From: Lutimaribacter pacificus
GTDB lineage: Bacteria; Pseudomonadota; Alphaproteobacteria; Rhodobacterales; Rhodobacteraceae
Assembly (NCBI RefSeq): GCF_900142185.1
Contig: NZ_FQZZ01000003.1
Location: forward strand, 476,904 to 540,903
Direction of reading: 5' to 3'
Length of the DNA stretch: 64,000 bases
Within the stretch, counting starts at the first letter, position 1. The number at the start of each line of letters is the position of its first letter. The position numbers and the translations under genes are program-made. The notes under the pieces were generated by a model that saw only the letters and a program-made list of their open reading frames with translations, was not told where the DNA came from and did not search any database. Below are positions 39,330 to 47,107 of this stretch, piece by piece.

Positions 39330-40903
39330 TGCGCCCGCTTCTTGCCATCGCCATCCTGCTGGCCACAGCCGGGCAGGCCCCTGCGCAAGAGGCGCCCGCC
39401 CCATGGGAGCCCGAGCTTTACGATCCCGCCGCCGCGGCGGGCAGTCCCGCCGACCTGACGCTGCCGATGCCCTGCGGCGGGGCGATGGCGTTCCAGCGCG
39501 TCACCGTCCCGGTCGAGCCGGGCAACCCCATCGCCGACAGGCGGTTCCGCATCGGCCAGCCGCAGGCCGAAACCGGCTATTCCGACTACCTGCAAACCGC
39601 CTATCTGCGCGGCGCCTTTCCCGGCGACAGCCCGGGCGACACCGCCTATTACATCGCCCGCTACGAGATGACCGAGGGCCAGTACCGCGCCCTGGCCGGC
39701 GATTGCGCCGCCCCGGCCCGCCGCGACCGGATCGCAAAGGGCGAACTGTCCTGGTTCGACGCGGTGGCGCTGTCGCGCAGCTATTCGGAATGGCTGCTGA
39801 CCGAGGCGCGCGACAGCCTGCCCGCCGCCGCCGATGGGCTGGCCTTTCTGCGCCTGCCGACCGAGGCCGAATGGGAATATGCCGCGCGTGGCGGGGCCGC
39901 CGTCGATCCGGCGATCTTTCCCTCGCGGCATTTCTTCGGCGACGGCAACATGCTCGACTTCGCCAAGCTCAACGCCCCCGGTTCGGCCCGGGGCAAGCTG
40001 CTGCCGGTGGGGCTGACGCAGCCCAACCCGCTGGGCCTTTACGACATTTACGGCAATGCCGAGGAACTGATGCTCGAGCCGTTCCGCCTGAACGCGATCG
40101 GGCGGCGGCACGGGCAGGTCGGCGGGCTGGTGACGCGCGGAGGCTCGGTGCTGTCGACGCCCGAACAGGTCTATTCCGCGCAGCGCACCGAATACCCGCT
40201 GTTTCGCGGCTCGGACGGCAGCGCGCTTGCCTCGGACACCTTCGGCCTGCGCCTGGTGCTGTCGCGCCACGTCACCGCGTCGGACGCCGCCCTGCGCGCC
40301 ATCCGCGACAGCTGGATCGCCACCGCCGAGGAAAGCGAAGGCGCCGCCGACACCCCGCTGGGCACCCTTGCCGCCCTCATCGACGAGGAAACCGACCCCC
40401 GCCGGCAATCCTCGCTGTCCGAGTTGCAGCTTGAATTCCGCCGCGCGCAGGAAGAGGCCAGCGCCGCCTTCGGCGAGGCCGCGAAATCCACGCTGCTGAA
40501 CGGCGCGGTGCTTGTCGGCGCGATGGCCGACGGCGAAACCGAGATCACCCGCCGCCGCGCCAGCGTCTATCAGACCGTCGACCAGATCCGCCTGTGCAGC
40601 GACGAGGCGCAATGCGCCACCCTGCGCGACCTGGCCGGGCGGCTGACCGGCGAACTTGACAGCCTGCGCCGCCTGCAGCGCACCTACCTGGTCTCGCTCC
40701 GCTCGGCGCTGGAAACGCTGTCGAACGGGCTGGAGCCCGAGATCGTGATGAGCGCGCGCGAGCTTTTGCGCGGCGAGCTGACCGCCTCGGAGCAGACCGA
40801 GATCCTTGCCAATCTCAGCCGGTTCGAGGCGCTTCTAAGCGCCTATACCACCCGCCCAGACATGACCGGGGACGACCTGCGCGCCCTTGTCCTTGCGCGC
40901 TGA
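39329..40903 (+). CDS. Secreted SUMF1/FGE-like domain protein
   Basis: A 524-residue exported protein: signal peptide 1-20, a SUMF1/formylglycine-generating-enzyme-like domain (about 60-310) with YYIARYEMTEGQYRAL, LRLPTEAEWEYAARGG, GLYDIYGNAEELMLEP and a TRGGSVLS segment, then a helical coiled-coil tail (about 330-520). The copper-binding cysteine pair of true FGE is not evident, so a structural or ligand-binding role is more likely than sulfatase activation. Last gene of the 16-kb rightward operon; its stop almost touches that of the convergent dctM. Confidence 0.85.
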   Translation: MRPLLAIAILLATAGQAPAQEAPAPWEPELYDPAAAAGSPADLTLPMPCGGAMAFQRVTVPVEPGNPIADRRFRIGQPQAETGYSDYLQTAYLRGAFPGDSPGDTAYYIARYEMTEGQYRALAGDCAAPARRDRIAKGELSWFDAVALSRSYSEWLLTEARDSLPAAADGLAFLRLPTEAEWEYAARGGAAVDPAIFPSRHFFGDGNMLDFAKLNAPGSARGKLLPVGLTQPNPLGLYDIYGNAEELMLEPFRLNAIGRRHGQVGGLVTRGGSVLSTPEQVYSAQRTEYPLFRGSDGSALASDTFGLRLVLSRHVTASDAALRAIRDSWIATAEESEGAADTPLGTLAALIDEETDPRRQSSLSELQLEFRRAQEEASAAFGEAAKSTLLNGAVLVGAMADGETEITRRRASVYQTVDQIRLCSDEAQCATLRDLAGRLTGELDSLRRLQRTYLVSLRSALETLSNGLEPEIVMSARELLRGELTASEQTEILANLSRFEALLSAYTTRPDMTGDDLRALVLAR

Positions 40904-40913
40904 GCGCGCTCAG
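40900..40913. repeat. 14-bp palindrome across two convergent stops
   Basis: CTGAGCGCGCTCAG is a perfect palindrome that includes the stop codons of both the SUMF1-like gene and dctM, which are only 6 bases apart. It may serve as a minimal hairpin at both 3' ends; no T run. Confidence 0.4.
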
Positions 40914-42193
40914 AACCCGCTGGCCGTGGGCAGCCAGGTGGACAGGAACGGCAGGAAGGTGATCAGCAACAGCGCCGCAAGCTGCGCCAGGAAGAACGGT
41001 GGCATCTCGCGGATCAGGGTCGAGGGGCGCAGATCCACCGTCGAGGACACGACGAAGATCAGGCTGCCCACCGGCGGCGTGGTCAGCCCCATGGTCAGGT
41101 TGACGATCACCACGATGGCGAAATGGTTGGGGTCGATGCCAAGCGCATGGCTGATCGGCGCCAGGATCGGCACCAGGATCATCACGCCGGGCAGCGGGTC
41201 CATGAACAGCCCGAAGGCCAGCAGCAGCAGGTTGACCGCCAGAAGGAAAACGACCGGCGCCAGGTCCCAGGAAATAATGGTCTCGGCCAGGAATTGCGGA
41301 ATGCCCTCGATGATCAGCACCCAGGCAAAGGCCCGCGCCGCACCGAGGATCAGCAGCACCGCCGCCGATGTCAGCGCCGCGCGCAGGATGATCGCGGGCA
41401 GATCGCGCAGCCGCAGCGAGCGATAGACGAACATCCCCACGACCAGCGCATAGAACACCGCGATGACCGACGCCTCGGTCGGGGTGAACACGCCGAACCG
41501 GATGCCGCCCACGATCAGCACGATCAGGAACAGCGCCGGCAGCGCGTAAAAGGCGATGCGCAGGATTTCGGCCAGCGGCGGCTGCGCGTCCCCGCTGGCA
41601 TAGCCGCGGGCATGGCTGACGCGGGCATTGGCGGCCAGCACCAGCGCGGTGATCAGAAGCCCCGGCAGGATACCCGCCATGAACAGCGAGCCGACCGAGA
41701 CCTCCTGATCCTGCATGGCGTAGATGATCATGGTGATCGAGGGCGGGATGATCGGCCCGACCACGGCGCTGGCGATGGTCAGCGCCCCGGCATAGCCTCG
41801 GTCGTAGCCGCCCTTTTCCATCATCCGTATCATCATCGCGCCGGGCCCGGCGGCATCGGCCAGCGCACTGCCCGAGATGCCCGCGAACATCGCCGAGCTG
41901 ACCACGTTGGCATGGCCCAGCCCGCCCCTGAGATGCCCGACCAGCGATTGCGCCAGCCGCAGCAGTGCCTGCGTCACCGCGCCGCCGGTCATCAGTTCCG
42001 AGGCGAGGATGAAGAAGGGCACCGCCAGCAGCGGGAAACTGTCGAGACCCGCGAACATCTCCTTCACCACGACCAGGTGCGGATAGGACGACCCGAAGCT
42101 GAGCGCGAGAAAGACCGAAATCGCCATGGCGAAGGCTACCGGCAACCCCAGTGCCAGCAGCAGGAACAGCGCGGGAAACAGGATCTCAGCCAT
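40910..42193 (-). CDS. dctM: TRAP transporter large permease
   Basis: A 427-residue, 12-13-helix inner-membrane protein of the DctM family that carries the sodium-coupled transport path of a TRAP importer. Typical features are the GGAVTQALLRLAQSLVGHLRGGL segment near residue 75-95 (shown in part), DAAGPGAMMIRMMEKGGYDRGYAGALT and the C-terminal TTPPVGSLIFV. Overlaps the small permease by 8 bases. Third gene of dctPQM. Confidence 0.95.
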   Translation of the reverse strand: MAEILFPALFLLLALGLPVAFAMAISVFLALSFGSSYPHLVVVKEMFAGLDSFPLLAVPFFILASELMTGGAVTQALLRLAQSLVGHLRGGLGHANVVSSAMFAGISGSALADAAGPGAMMIRMMEKGGYDRGYAGALTIASAVVGPIIPPSITMIIYAMQDQEVSVGSLFMAGILPGLLITALVLAANARVSHARGYASGDAQPPLAEILRIAFYALPALFLIVLIVGGIRFGVFTPTEASVIAVFYALVVGMFVYRSLRLRDLPAIILRAALTSAAVLLILGAARAFAWVLIIEGIPQFLAETIISWDLAPVVFLLAVNLLLLAFGLFMDPLPGVMILVPILAPISHALGIDPNHFAIVVIVNLTMGLTTPPVGSLIFVVSSTVDLRPSTLIREMPPFFLAQLAALLLITFLPFLSTWLPTASGF

Positions 42194-42713
42194 TGGCGCT
42201 GCCCCGCAGCGGTGTGTCCTGCGCCTTTGCTCCGTCCATCCGCTTGTACTTGCCCGCCGTTATCAGGGGGCGGGCGATCAGCAGCAGGTGCAGGATCAGC
42301 AGCCCGAACCCCACCGGCATCGCCGCGTAGACGTAAAGGAACGGCAGCCGCATGGCGGGCGTCACCTGGTACTGCATCCGCAGCGCGTATTGCCAGCCGA
42401 CCCAGACCATGAAGCCGAAAAAGGCCAGCAGCGTCACGACGATAAGCGCCCGAAGCACCCGTTCCCCCGTGCCCGGCAGGGCATCCTGAAGGTTGGTGAT
42501 GGCGACGTGCCCGCCGACGCGCAGCGCAAGGCCCGCGCCGCCGAAGGTCATCCAGATCATCAGGTAGCGGGCAGCCTCGTCGGCCCAGGGCAGCGAATGC
42601 GCCGTCAGGTAACGCAGCGTCACGTTCGCCCCGACGATCAGGGCCATCGCCGACAGCATGGCGATCAGCGCCCAACCGTTCAGCGCAACGAATATGCGTT
42701 CCAGTCTCTGCAA
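42186..42713 (-). CDS. dctQ: TRAP transporter small permease
   Basis: A DctQ-family protein of about 175 residues with four membrane helices (WALIAMLSAMALIVGANV, LMIWMTFGGAGLALRVG, ALIVVTLLAFFGFMVWVG, PFLYVYAAMPVGFGLL). I take a TTG start at 42713 because GAAGG (minus strand, 42724 to 42720) sits 6 bases before it; upstream ATGs in frame lie inside dctP and would add an Arg-rich N-terminus. The start is the least certain part. Confidence 0.8.
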   Translation of the reverse strand: MQRLERIFVALNGWALIAMLSAMALIVGANVTLRYLTAHSLPWADEAARYLMIWMTFGGAGLALRVGGHVAITNLQDALPGTGERVLRALIVVTLLAFFGFMVWVGWQYALRMQYQVTPAMRLPFLYVYAAMPVGFGLLILHLLLIARPLITAGKYKRMDGAKAQDTPLRGSANG

Positions 42714-42768
42714 GCGGCGCCTTCGGGAATGAACGGGCCGGCGCCACCGGGCGCCGGCCGCATGGGTA

Positions 42769-43749
42769 TTACTCGGTGGCGACGATCGCGTCGACCAGTT
42801 CCTTGCCGTAGGTCTCGTAATAGCCCTCATAGGCGGACTGGATCGCGGCCTGGAATTCGGCCTTTTCCTCGGCCGACAGCGTGCCCACTTCCATGCCGCG
42901 CTCTTTCAGGGTCTCGACCCCCGAGGTCTCGACATTGTCGACATAGGCGCGCATCGCGCTCACGGCCTCGGTCGCGGCCTTTTCAAAGGCGGCTTTCTGA
43001 TCGTCGTCCAGCCCTTCCCAGAACGGCTTGGACACCAGCAGCATCGCCGGCGAATAGACATGCCCAGACAGGGTCAGGTATTTCTGCACCTCGTTCAGCT
43101 TGACCGACACGATCACCGACAGCGGGTTTTCCTGCCCGTCGATCACGCCCTGCTGCAACGAGGAAACCACCTCGGGCCAGGCCATCGGCGTCGGTGCTGC
43201 GCCCATCGCCTCGAAGGCGGCCAGGTGCACGGGGTTTTCCATCGTGCGGATTTTCAGCCCCTGAACGTCCTGCGGATGCTCGATGGCATTACGGTTGTTG
43301 GTGATGTGGCGAAAGCCCTGCTCGCCCCAGGCCAGCGCGTGCAGCCCCACATCGTCGAACTTGGCCAGGATCTCCTGCCCGATGGGCCCGTCCAGCACGG
43401 TGCGCGCATGGGTCAGGTCGCGGAACAGGAAGGGGATGTCGAAAACGCCGGTATCCGAGACGAAATTCGCCAGCGTGCCCGAGGACACGATGGTCGCCTC
43501 GACCGTGCCGATCTGCAGCCCCTCGATCACCTCGCGCTCACCGCCGAGCCCCGAGGACGGGAAATGCCGGAACGCGAATTGGTCGCCGGTTTCGGCCAGA
43601 ACGACCTCTTCGAGTTTCTGCGCGGCGACGCCGTAATGGCTGTCGGGCGCAAGCGCATAGCCGATCTTCACCTCGGTCTGCGCGGCTGCGGGCGCCGCCA
43701 GCAGGGTCAGGGCGCCGACGGTCGCAAGGTTGCGGAACATGGATGTCAT
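42769..43749 (-). CDS. dctP: TRAP transporter substrate-binding protein
   Basis: A 326-residue periplasmic DctP-type binding protein. Signal peptide 1-22 (ending APAAAQ), then the family's IGYALAPDSHYG, a GLKIRTMENPVH ligand-arginine segment and AWPEVVSSLQQGVIDGQENP. The Arg near residue 150 usually pairs with a carboxylate, so an organic acid is the probable ligand. Start at 43749 has GGAGGA upstream; the longer frame to 43830 is not needed. First gene of the operon; a small inverted repeat GTCGGC/GCCGAC (43770-43794) lies in its leader. Confidence 0.93.
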   Translation of the reverse strand: MTSMFRNLATVGALTLLAAPAAAQTEVKIGYALAPDSHYGVAAQKLEEVVLAETGDQFAFRHFPSSGLGGEREVIEGLQIGTVEATIVSSGTLANFVSDTGVFDIPFLFRDLTHARTVLDGPIGQEILAKFDDVGLHALAWGEQGFRHITNNRNAIEHPQDVQGLKIRTMENPVHLAAFEAMGAAPTPMAWPEVVSSLQQGVIDGQENPLSVIVSVKLNEVQKYLTLSGHVYSPAMLLVSKPFWEGLDDDQKAAFEKAATEAVSAMRAYVDNVETSGVETLKERGMEVGTLSAEEKAEFQAAIQSAYEGYYETYGKELVDAIVATE

Positions 43750-43851
43750 GACTAATCCTCCCAGACATTGTCGGCACATTGCTACAGAGCCGACGCAGCG
43801 GAGACAAGACACGACAGGCCCGCAAGGCACGATTCCCGTTCCGCGGGTTCC

Positions 43852-43995
43852 CTACATCTCGTCCTGGGTTTCGCGGCTTTCCTCGCTGATGGTATTGCCG
43901 GCCTTCGAAATGTCCTTGCCGGCGCCTTCGATGGTTTCGCAGGCCGCAAGGCCCAGTAGCGCGATGAACAGGGCAGAGATCAGACGCAGGTGCAT
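43852..43995 (-). CDS. Entericidin-like small lipoprotein
   Basis: A 47-residue product: hydrophobic signal (MHLRLISALFIALLG) ending in the lipobox LAAC, then ETIEGAGKDISKAGNTISE, which matches entericidin A/B peptides. The leader has a clear GGAGA 8 bases before ATG 43995. These lipoproteins sit in the envelope and are associated with stress and autolysis in enterics. It is too short for standard ORF calling. Downstream of the recombinase on the same strand. Confidence 0.85.
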   Translation of the reverse strand: MHLRLISALFIALLGLAACETIEGAGKDISKAGNTISEESRETQDEM

Positions 43996-44048
43996 GATAG
44001 GTCTCCTTCGATCGGGTCAATCGCCATACCAACCCGCAGCGACCCGCC

Positions 44049-44097
44049 CCGGTTCCATACCGCGTGGCAGGCGGGCGCGAGAGCGGTACGGAACCGG
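44049..44097. repeat. 15-bp near-perfect inverted repeat between recombinase and entericidin genes
   Basis: CCGGTTCCATACCGC (44049-44063) and GCGGTACGGAACCGG (44083-44097) pair with a single mismatch around a 19-base loop. It starts 14 bases after the recombinase stop. It could be a transcript end, an operator for the lipoprotein gene or a recombinase-related site. Confidence 0.6.
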
Positions 44098-44110
44098 CAC
44101 CATTGCCGGC

Positions 44111-44671
44111 CTAGCCTTCCAGCCGCTTCACGTGCCTTGCCAGTGTCCGCCGCGAAACGCCGAACCGGTCGGCAAGCCCCGAAAGGTCGGGGACCGGCCG
44201 CCCCAGTTCGTGCGAAACTTCCTGCAACTGCCGTTCCGACAGTGCCGGCGGCCTGCCGACCCGCTTGCCCCTGCCGATCGCCGCCCGCATCCCCGCCCTC
44301 GTGCGCTCGCTGATCAGGTCGCGCTCGAACTCGGCCAGCGCCGCCATGATGTGAAAGATCAGCCTGCCGCAATTCGAGGTCGTGTCTAAACCTTCGGTAA
44401 TGGACCGGAACTCGACATTCTTGCGGGCCAGAAGATCGACGGTCTGCACCACGCCGGACAGCGACCGGCCCAGCCTGTCCAGGCGCCAGACGACGAACTG
44501 ATCCCCTGCCGACAGCGCGTCCAGCGCATGTGCAAGGCCGGGCCGGTCCATCAGCGCCCCCGAAACCCCGTGATCCTCGTAGATCCGGTCGCACCCCGCA
44601 GCCCCCAGTGCCGCGACCTGCAGATCCAGACATTGGTCATCCGTTGAAACCCGTGCATATCCGACGTTCAT
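44111..44671 (-). CDS. Serine recombinase (resolvase/invertase family)
   Basis: A 186-residue small serine recombinase. Catalytic Ser9 in YARVSTDDQ, the arginines of VVWRLDRLGRSL, the E-helix AALAEFERDLISERTRAGM and a C-terminal helix-turn-helix (about 145-183, LSGLADRFGVSRRTLARHVKRL) are all present, so it should be active. The start at 44671 follows TTGATCCGGATCAACAGGAGAAAG-type leader containing AGGAGA. It belongs to the Pin/Hin/Tn3-resolvase size class. Palindromic sites lie 140 bases upstream at 44811-44928 and again at 45761-45879 and are candidate targets. Confidence 0.92.
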   Translation of the reverse strand: MNVGYARVSTDDQCLDLQVAALGAAGCDRIYEDHGVSGALMDRPGLAHALDALSAGDQFVVWRLDRLGRSLSGVVQTVDLLARKNVEFRSITEGLDTTSNCGRLIFHIMAALAEFERDLISERTRAGMRAAIGRGKRVGRPPALSERQLQEVSHELGRPVPDLSGLADRFGVSRRTLARHVKRLEG

Positions 44672-44810
44672 TGAACTTTCTCCTGTTGATCCGGTCAATC
44701 TGCCCCCGACGCCCCGCATCGACGCGAAGACAGCCACAGGTGGATTGTCCGCGCAGACGGGAAAAACGACCATAGGTAGAAAATTCAGATAGAATCCCAC
44801 CCATAGCGTT

Positions 44811-44928
44811 GACAAAAGGGGCCCTTTTTGTCGCGGGGTGTTTTTTCGCCATGCCGATTGTCCCGAGCCCTGAAAACGTGAAGATCGCCCATCCATTCTG
44901 TGTTAGGACATAAAGGGCCCCTTTTGAC
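44811..44928 (+). repeat. 118-bp element bounded by 22-bp inverted repeats, copy 1
   Basis: Left end 44811-44832 (GACAAAAGGGG...TTTTTGTC, itself an imperfect palindrome) and right end 44907-44928 (GACATAAAGGG...CTTTTGAC) match in opposite orientation at 20 of 22 positions. The 74 bases between them have no ORF. A second copy with the same spacing lies at 45761-45879. Upstream of the serine recombinase gene. Confidence 0.8.
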
Positions 44929-44973
44929 GCCGGGCCGGGCGACGACGCCGGGGCGGTCCCGCTTGTCGGATCG

Positions 44974-45708
44974 TTGATCCTCGGCGTGCTGGCGGGGCTT
45001 TCGGCGGCCGTGCTTTGCGGGCTTGCCGGGTTCGGCCTGCCGGCCGCGTTCGTCGTATATGTTGCGGTCGGGGCCACGGTGACCTTTGCCGCCCCGATGC
45101 TTCCGCTCGCGTTGCGCGCACTGCGCGATCCTGCCGGGCCCACCCCGCCCTCCGACTGCCGCAATGGGGGGCGTCAGGCGGCGTCAGGCACGCCCGAGGG
45201 GCTCCTCATCCCGGGTCTTTTCTCAAGGGCTATGCGGCACGGCGGGACCGTGGCGAACCCTCGTCCGCTGAAACCGAAAATGCTCATTGTCGGCCATGAC
45301 CGGTTTGGCGGATCGCGTTCCGTCGACGACATCTTCGTCGACATGGTCTTTGTCGATACCGGGTTCGATGTCGACACATGCAGCAGCCTGAACGCCGCCG
45401 TTTGCGCGGTGATCGATCACCCGGCGCGCTGGCAGATGCTTTGCGTGGACCTCGATATCGTGGACCGCGAGATCGGGCTCGTCGCCGCCGTGGAACGGCT
45501 CAGGTTCCTGCGGCGGGCCGTTCCCGTGATGCCGGTGATACTGCTGTCGAGCGATTTTGCCCGGCACGACGACGATCCGCACAGGGCCGCGATTGCCGAT
45601 GTCAGCCTGCGGCTGCCCGTCTCCGAAAAGGACCTGCTTGCCGGGATAGAGACGGCGCTGGCCAACAACCTGGCATGGCAGCACAGGGCCACGTCCCCGA
45701 ACCCCTGA
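44974..45708 (+). CDS. Receiver-like protein, possibly with a two-helix membrane N-terminus
   Basis: The frame open from TTG 44974 encodes 244 residues. Residues 1-52 would be two membrane helices (ILGVLAGLSAAVLCGLAGFG, FVVYVAVGATVTFAAPML), then a Gly/Pro-rich stretch that looks non-coding, then a receiver-type domain (about 100-235: KMLIVGHDR, LCVDLDIVD, PVILLSSDF, RLPVSEKDLLAGIE). A start at ATG 45231 with AAGGG upstream would give a stand-alone 159-residue receiver-like protein and may be the real gene; the membrane part could then be a gene remnant cut by the repeat at 44811-44928. No phospho-Asp/Lys set is certain. Confidence 0.5.
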   Translation: MILGVLAGLSAAVLCGLAGFGLPAAFVVYVAVGATVTFAAPMLPLALRALRDPAGPTPPSDCRNGGRQAASGTPEGLLIPGLFSRAMRHGGTVANPRPLKPKMLIVGHDRFGGSRSVDDIFVDMVFVDTGFDVDTCSSLNAAVCAVIDHPARWQMLCVDLDIVDREIGLVAAVERLRFLRRAVPVMPVILLSSDFARHDDDPHRAAIADVSLRLPVSEKDLLAGIETALANNLAWQHRATSPNP

Positions 45709-45760
45709 TTCCCGCGGATTTCGCGGCGATCCCGCGCGCGTTGCAAAGCCCTAAACCATT

Positions 45761-45879
45761 GACAAAAGGGTTCCTTTTTGTCCAACGCGTATTTTCGACA
45801 TATCCGGGATATCCCATCCAATAAAACAACGACGACCGTCCGTCCGTTTTGCACTCGGACATAACCGAACCCTTTTTGC
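45761..45879 (+). repeat. 119-bp element bounded by 22-bp inverted repeats, copy 2
   Basis: Left end 45761-45782 (GACAAAAGGGT...TTTTTGTC) and right end 45858-45879 (GACATAACCGA...CTTTTTGC) match in opposite orientation at 17 of 22 positions. Spacing and orientation are the same as copy 1 and the interior shows recognisable but diverged similarity. The central bases changed from GGCC to GTTC/GAAC at both ends together, which suggests the two ends co-vary. Confidence 0.75.
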
Positions 45880-45989
45880 AATTTCCGCATCGCATCGCAC
45901 CTTCATGAACTCGTCATGCAAGTGTCACCGTTCTGAAACGGTGCGGCCGTAACATTCGGGCCGCCACCATGCATTCAGGGGACAGGACG

Positions 45990-47030
45990 ATGACCGTCGC
46001 GCGCCATTCCGATTTCGAACTCGACGCCGCCCCGCTGGTCGCGGGCGCACCGCCACGCACCGACCGGCACCTGAGGGTCACGGTGGCCGCGCTGACACGG
46101 CAACGCCCCGCGATGCTTGCCGAACTGCTCGACAGTTTCGGGGGCCTCGTGCCGCCCGCGAATTGCACGGTGCGCTTCCTCATCGTCGAGAATGACGACG
46201 AACCCCGTTCGCGCGACGAGATCGCACGGCGCGGCGGCCGGATCGGCGAATGCCGGCTGGACTACGTGCTGGAACCCGAGCCCGGCATCCCCTTCGGCCG
46301 CAACCGCGCCGCGAAAGAGGCGATCGGGGCGGGCCATGACCTGCTGGCTTTCGTGGATGACGACGAGATCGTCGATCCGGCATGGCTGAAAAACCTGATC
46401 GACGGATACCGCAACAGCGATGCGGTCCTGCTTGGTGCTCCGCTGGCGATCCGGCCACCCCTGCCCGGCCTGTCCCGCAGCCAGCGCGCGATGCATGCCT
46501 GCATCAGGCGGCGCTACCTCAAGAAAGAGCGCCGCGCCGCCCGGCGGTCGGACCTGATGGGCACGCGCAGGACGACCATCGTCACGAACAACTGGCTGGC
46601 CGAAACGGCGATCTTCACCGGGCACGGCCTGTGGTTCGACGAAACCATGCGGTTCACCGGCGGCACCGACGCCAAGTTCTATGCCGAAGCAAGGGCGAAA
46701 GGGCTGCCGACCGCCTGGGTCAGTAATGCCCACGTCTACGAGGGCATCCCGCCCGAGCGCTTGGATTTCTGGTACCAGTTCCGGCGCGGACGCGATCAGT
46801 CGACCACGAATTTCCATCGCAAGATCGAGAAGACTCCCGCCGCGAAATGGACCGTCCTGATCACCGTCCCGCCCAAGGCCGTCGCGGCCGTGGTCCTGGC
46901 CGGGCTGCTGCTGCCGACCGGCGGCGCAACCGCGCTGGAACTGTCGCGCACGATGGGATGGATCGCCGGGCGGATCGGCGCGCTGGCCGGGCGGAAATCG
47001 TCGCTCTACCTCGAAACGACAGGGCACTGA
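45990..47030 (+). CDS. Family 2 glycosyltransferase
   Basis: A 346-residue GT-A glycosyltransferase, succinoglycan ExoM-like. It has RVTVAALTRQRPAML at the start, the ERNRAAKEA-type segment GRNRAAKEAI, the DXD-like FVDDDEIVDPAW near residue 122, a TGGTDAKFYAEARAKG acceptor region and a hydrophobic C-terminal segment (about 295-315) for membrane contact. ATG 45990 is preferred over 45969 because GGGGACAGGA lies upstream. It stands alone beyond repeat copy 2; probable role in surface polysaccharide synthesis. Confidence 0.85.
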   Translation: MTVARHSDFELDAAPLVAGAPPRTDRHLRVTVAALTRQRPAMLAELLDSFGGLVPPANCTVRFLIVENDDEPRSRDEIARRGGRIGECRLDYVLEPEPGIPFGRNRAAKEAIGAGHDLLAFVDDDEIVDPAWLKNLIDGYRNSDAVLLGAPLAIRPPLPGLSRSQRAMHACIRRRYLKKERRAARRSDLMGTRRTTIVTNNWLAETAIFTGHGLWFDETMRFTGGTDAKFYAEARAKGLPTAWVSNAHVYEGIPPERLDFWYQFRRGRDQSTTNFHRKIEKTPAAKWTVLITVPPKAVAAVVLAGLLLPTGGATALELSRTMGWIAGRIGALAGRKSSLYLETTGH

Positions 47031-47107
47031 GGGCCGCCGCGGGAACGGCCCGTGCCAAGGGTCTCCCTGTCCTGTTCACTCCCATATCCGGCACGGACCG
47101 ATATTCG

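Noticed and set aside
39329..40903. Calling the SUMF1-like protein an active formylglycine-generating enzyme
   Set aside because: The cysteine pair needed for copper binding is not visible and no sulfatase gene is near.
44811..44832. The GGGCCC-TTTTT palindrome as an intrinsic terminator
   Set aside because: It is part of a paired, spaced structure repeated at 45761, and no gene ends just before it on the plus strand; a recombination or regulatory site fits better, although termination cannot be fully excluded.
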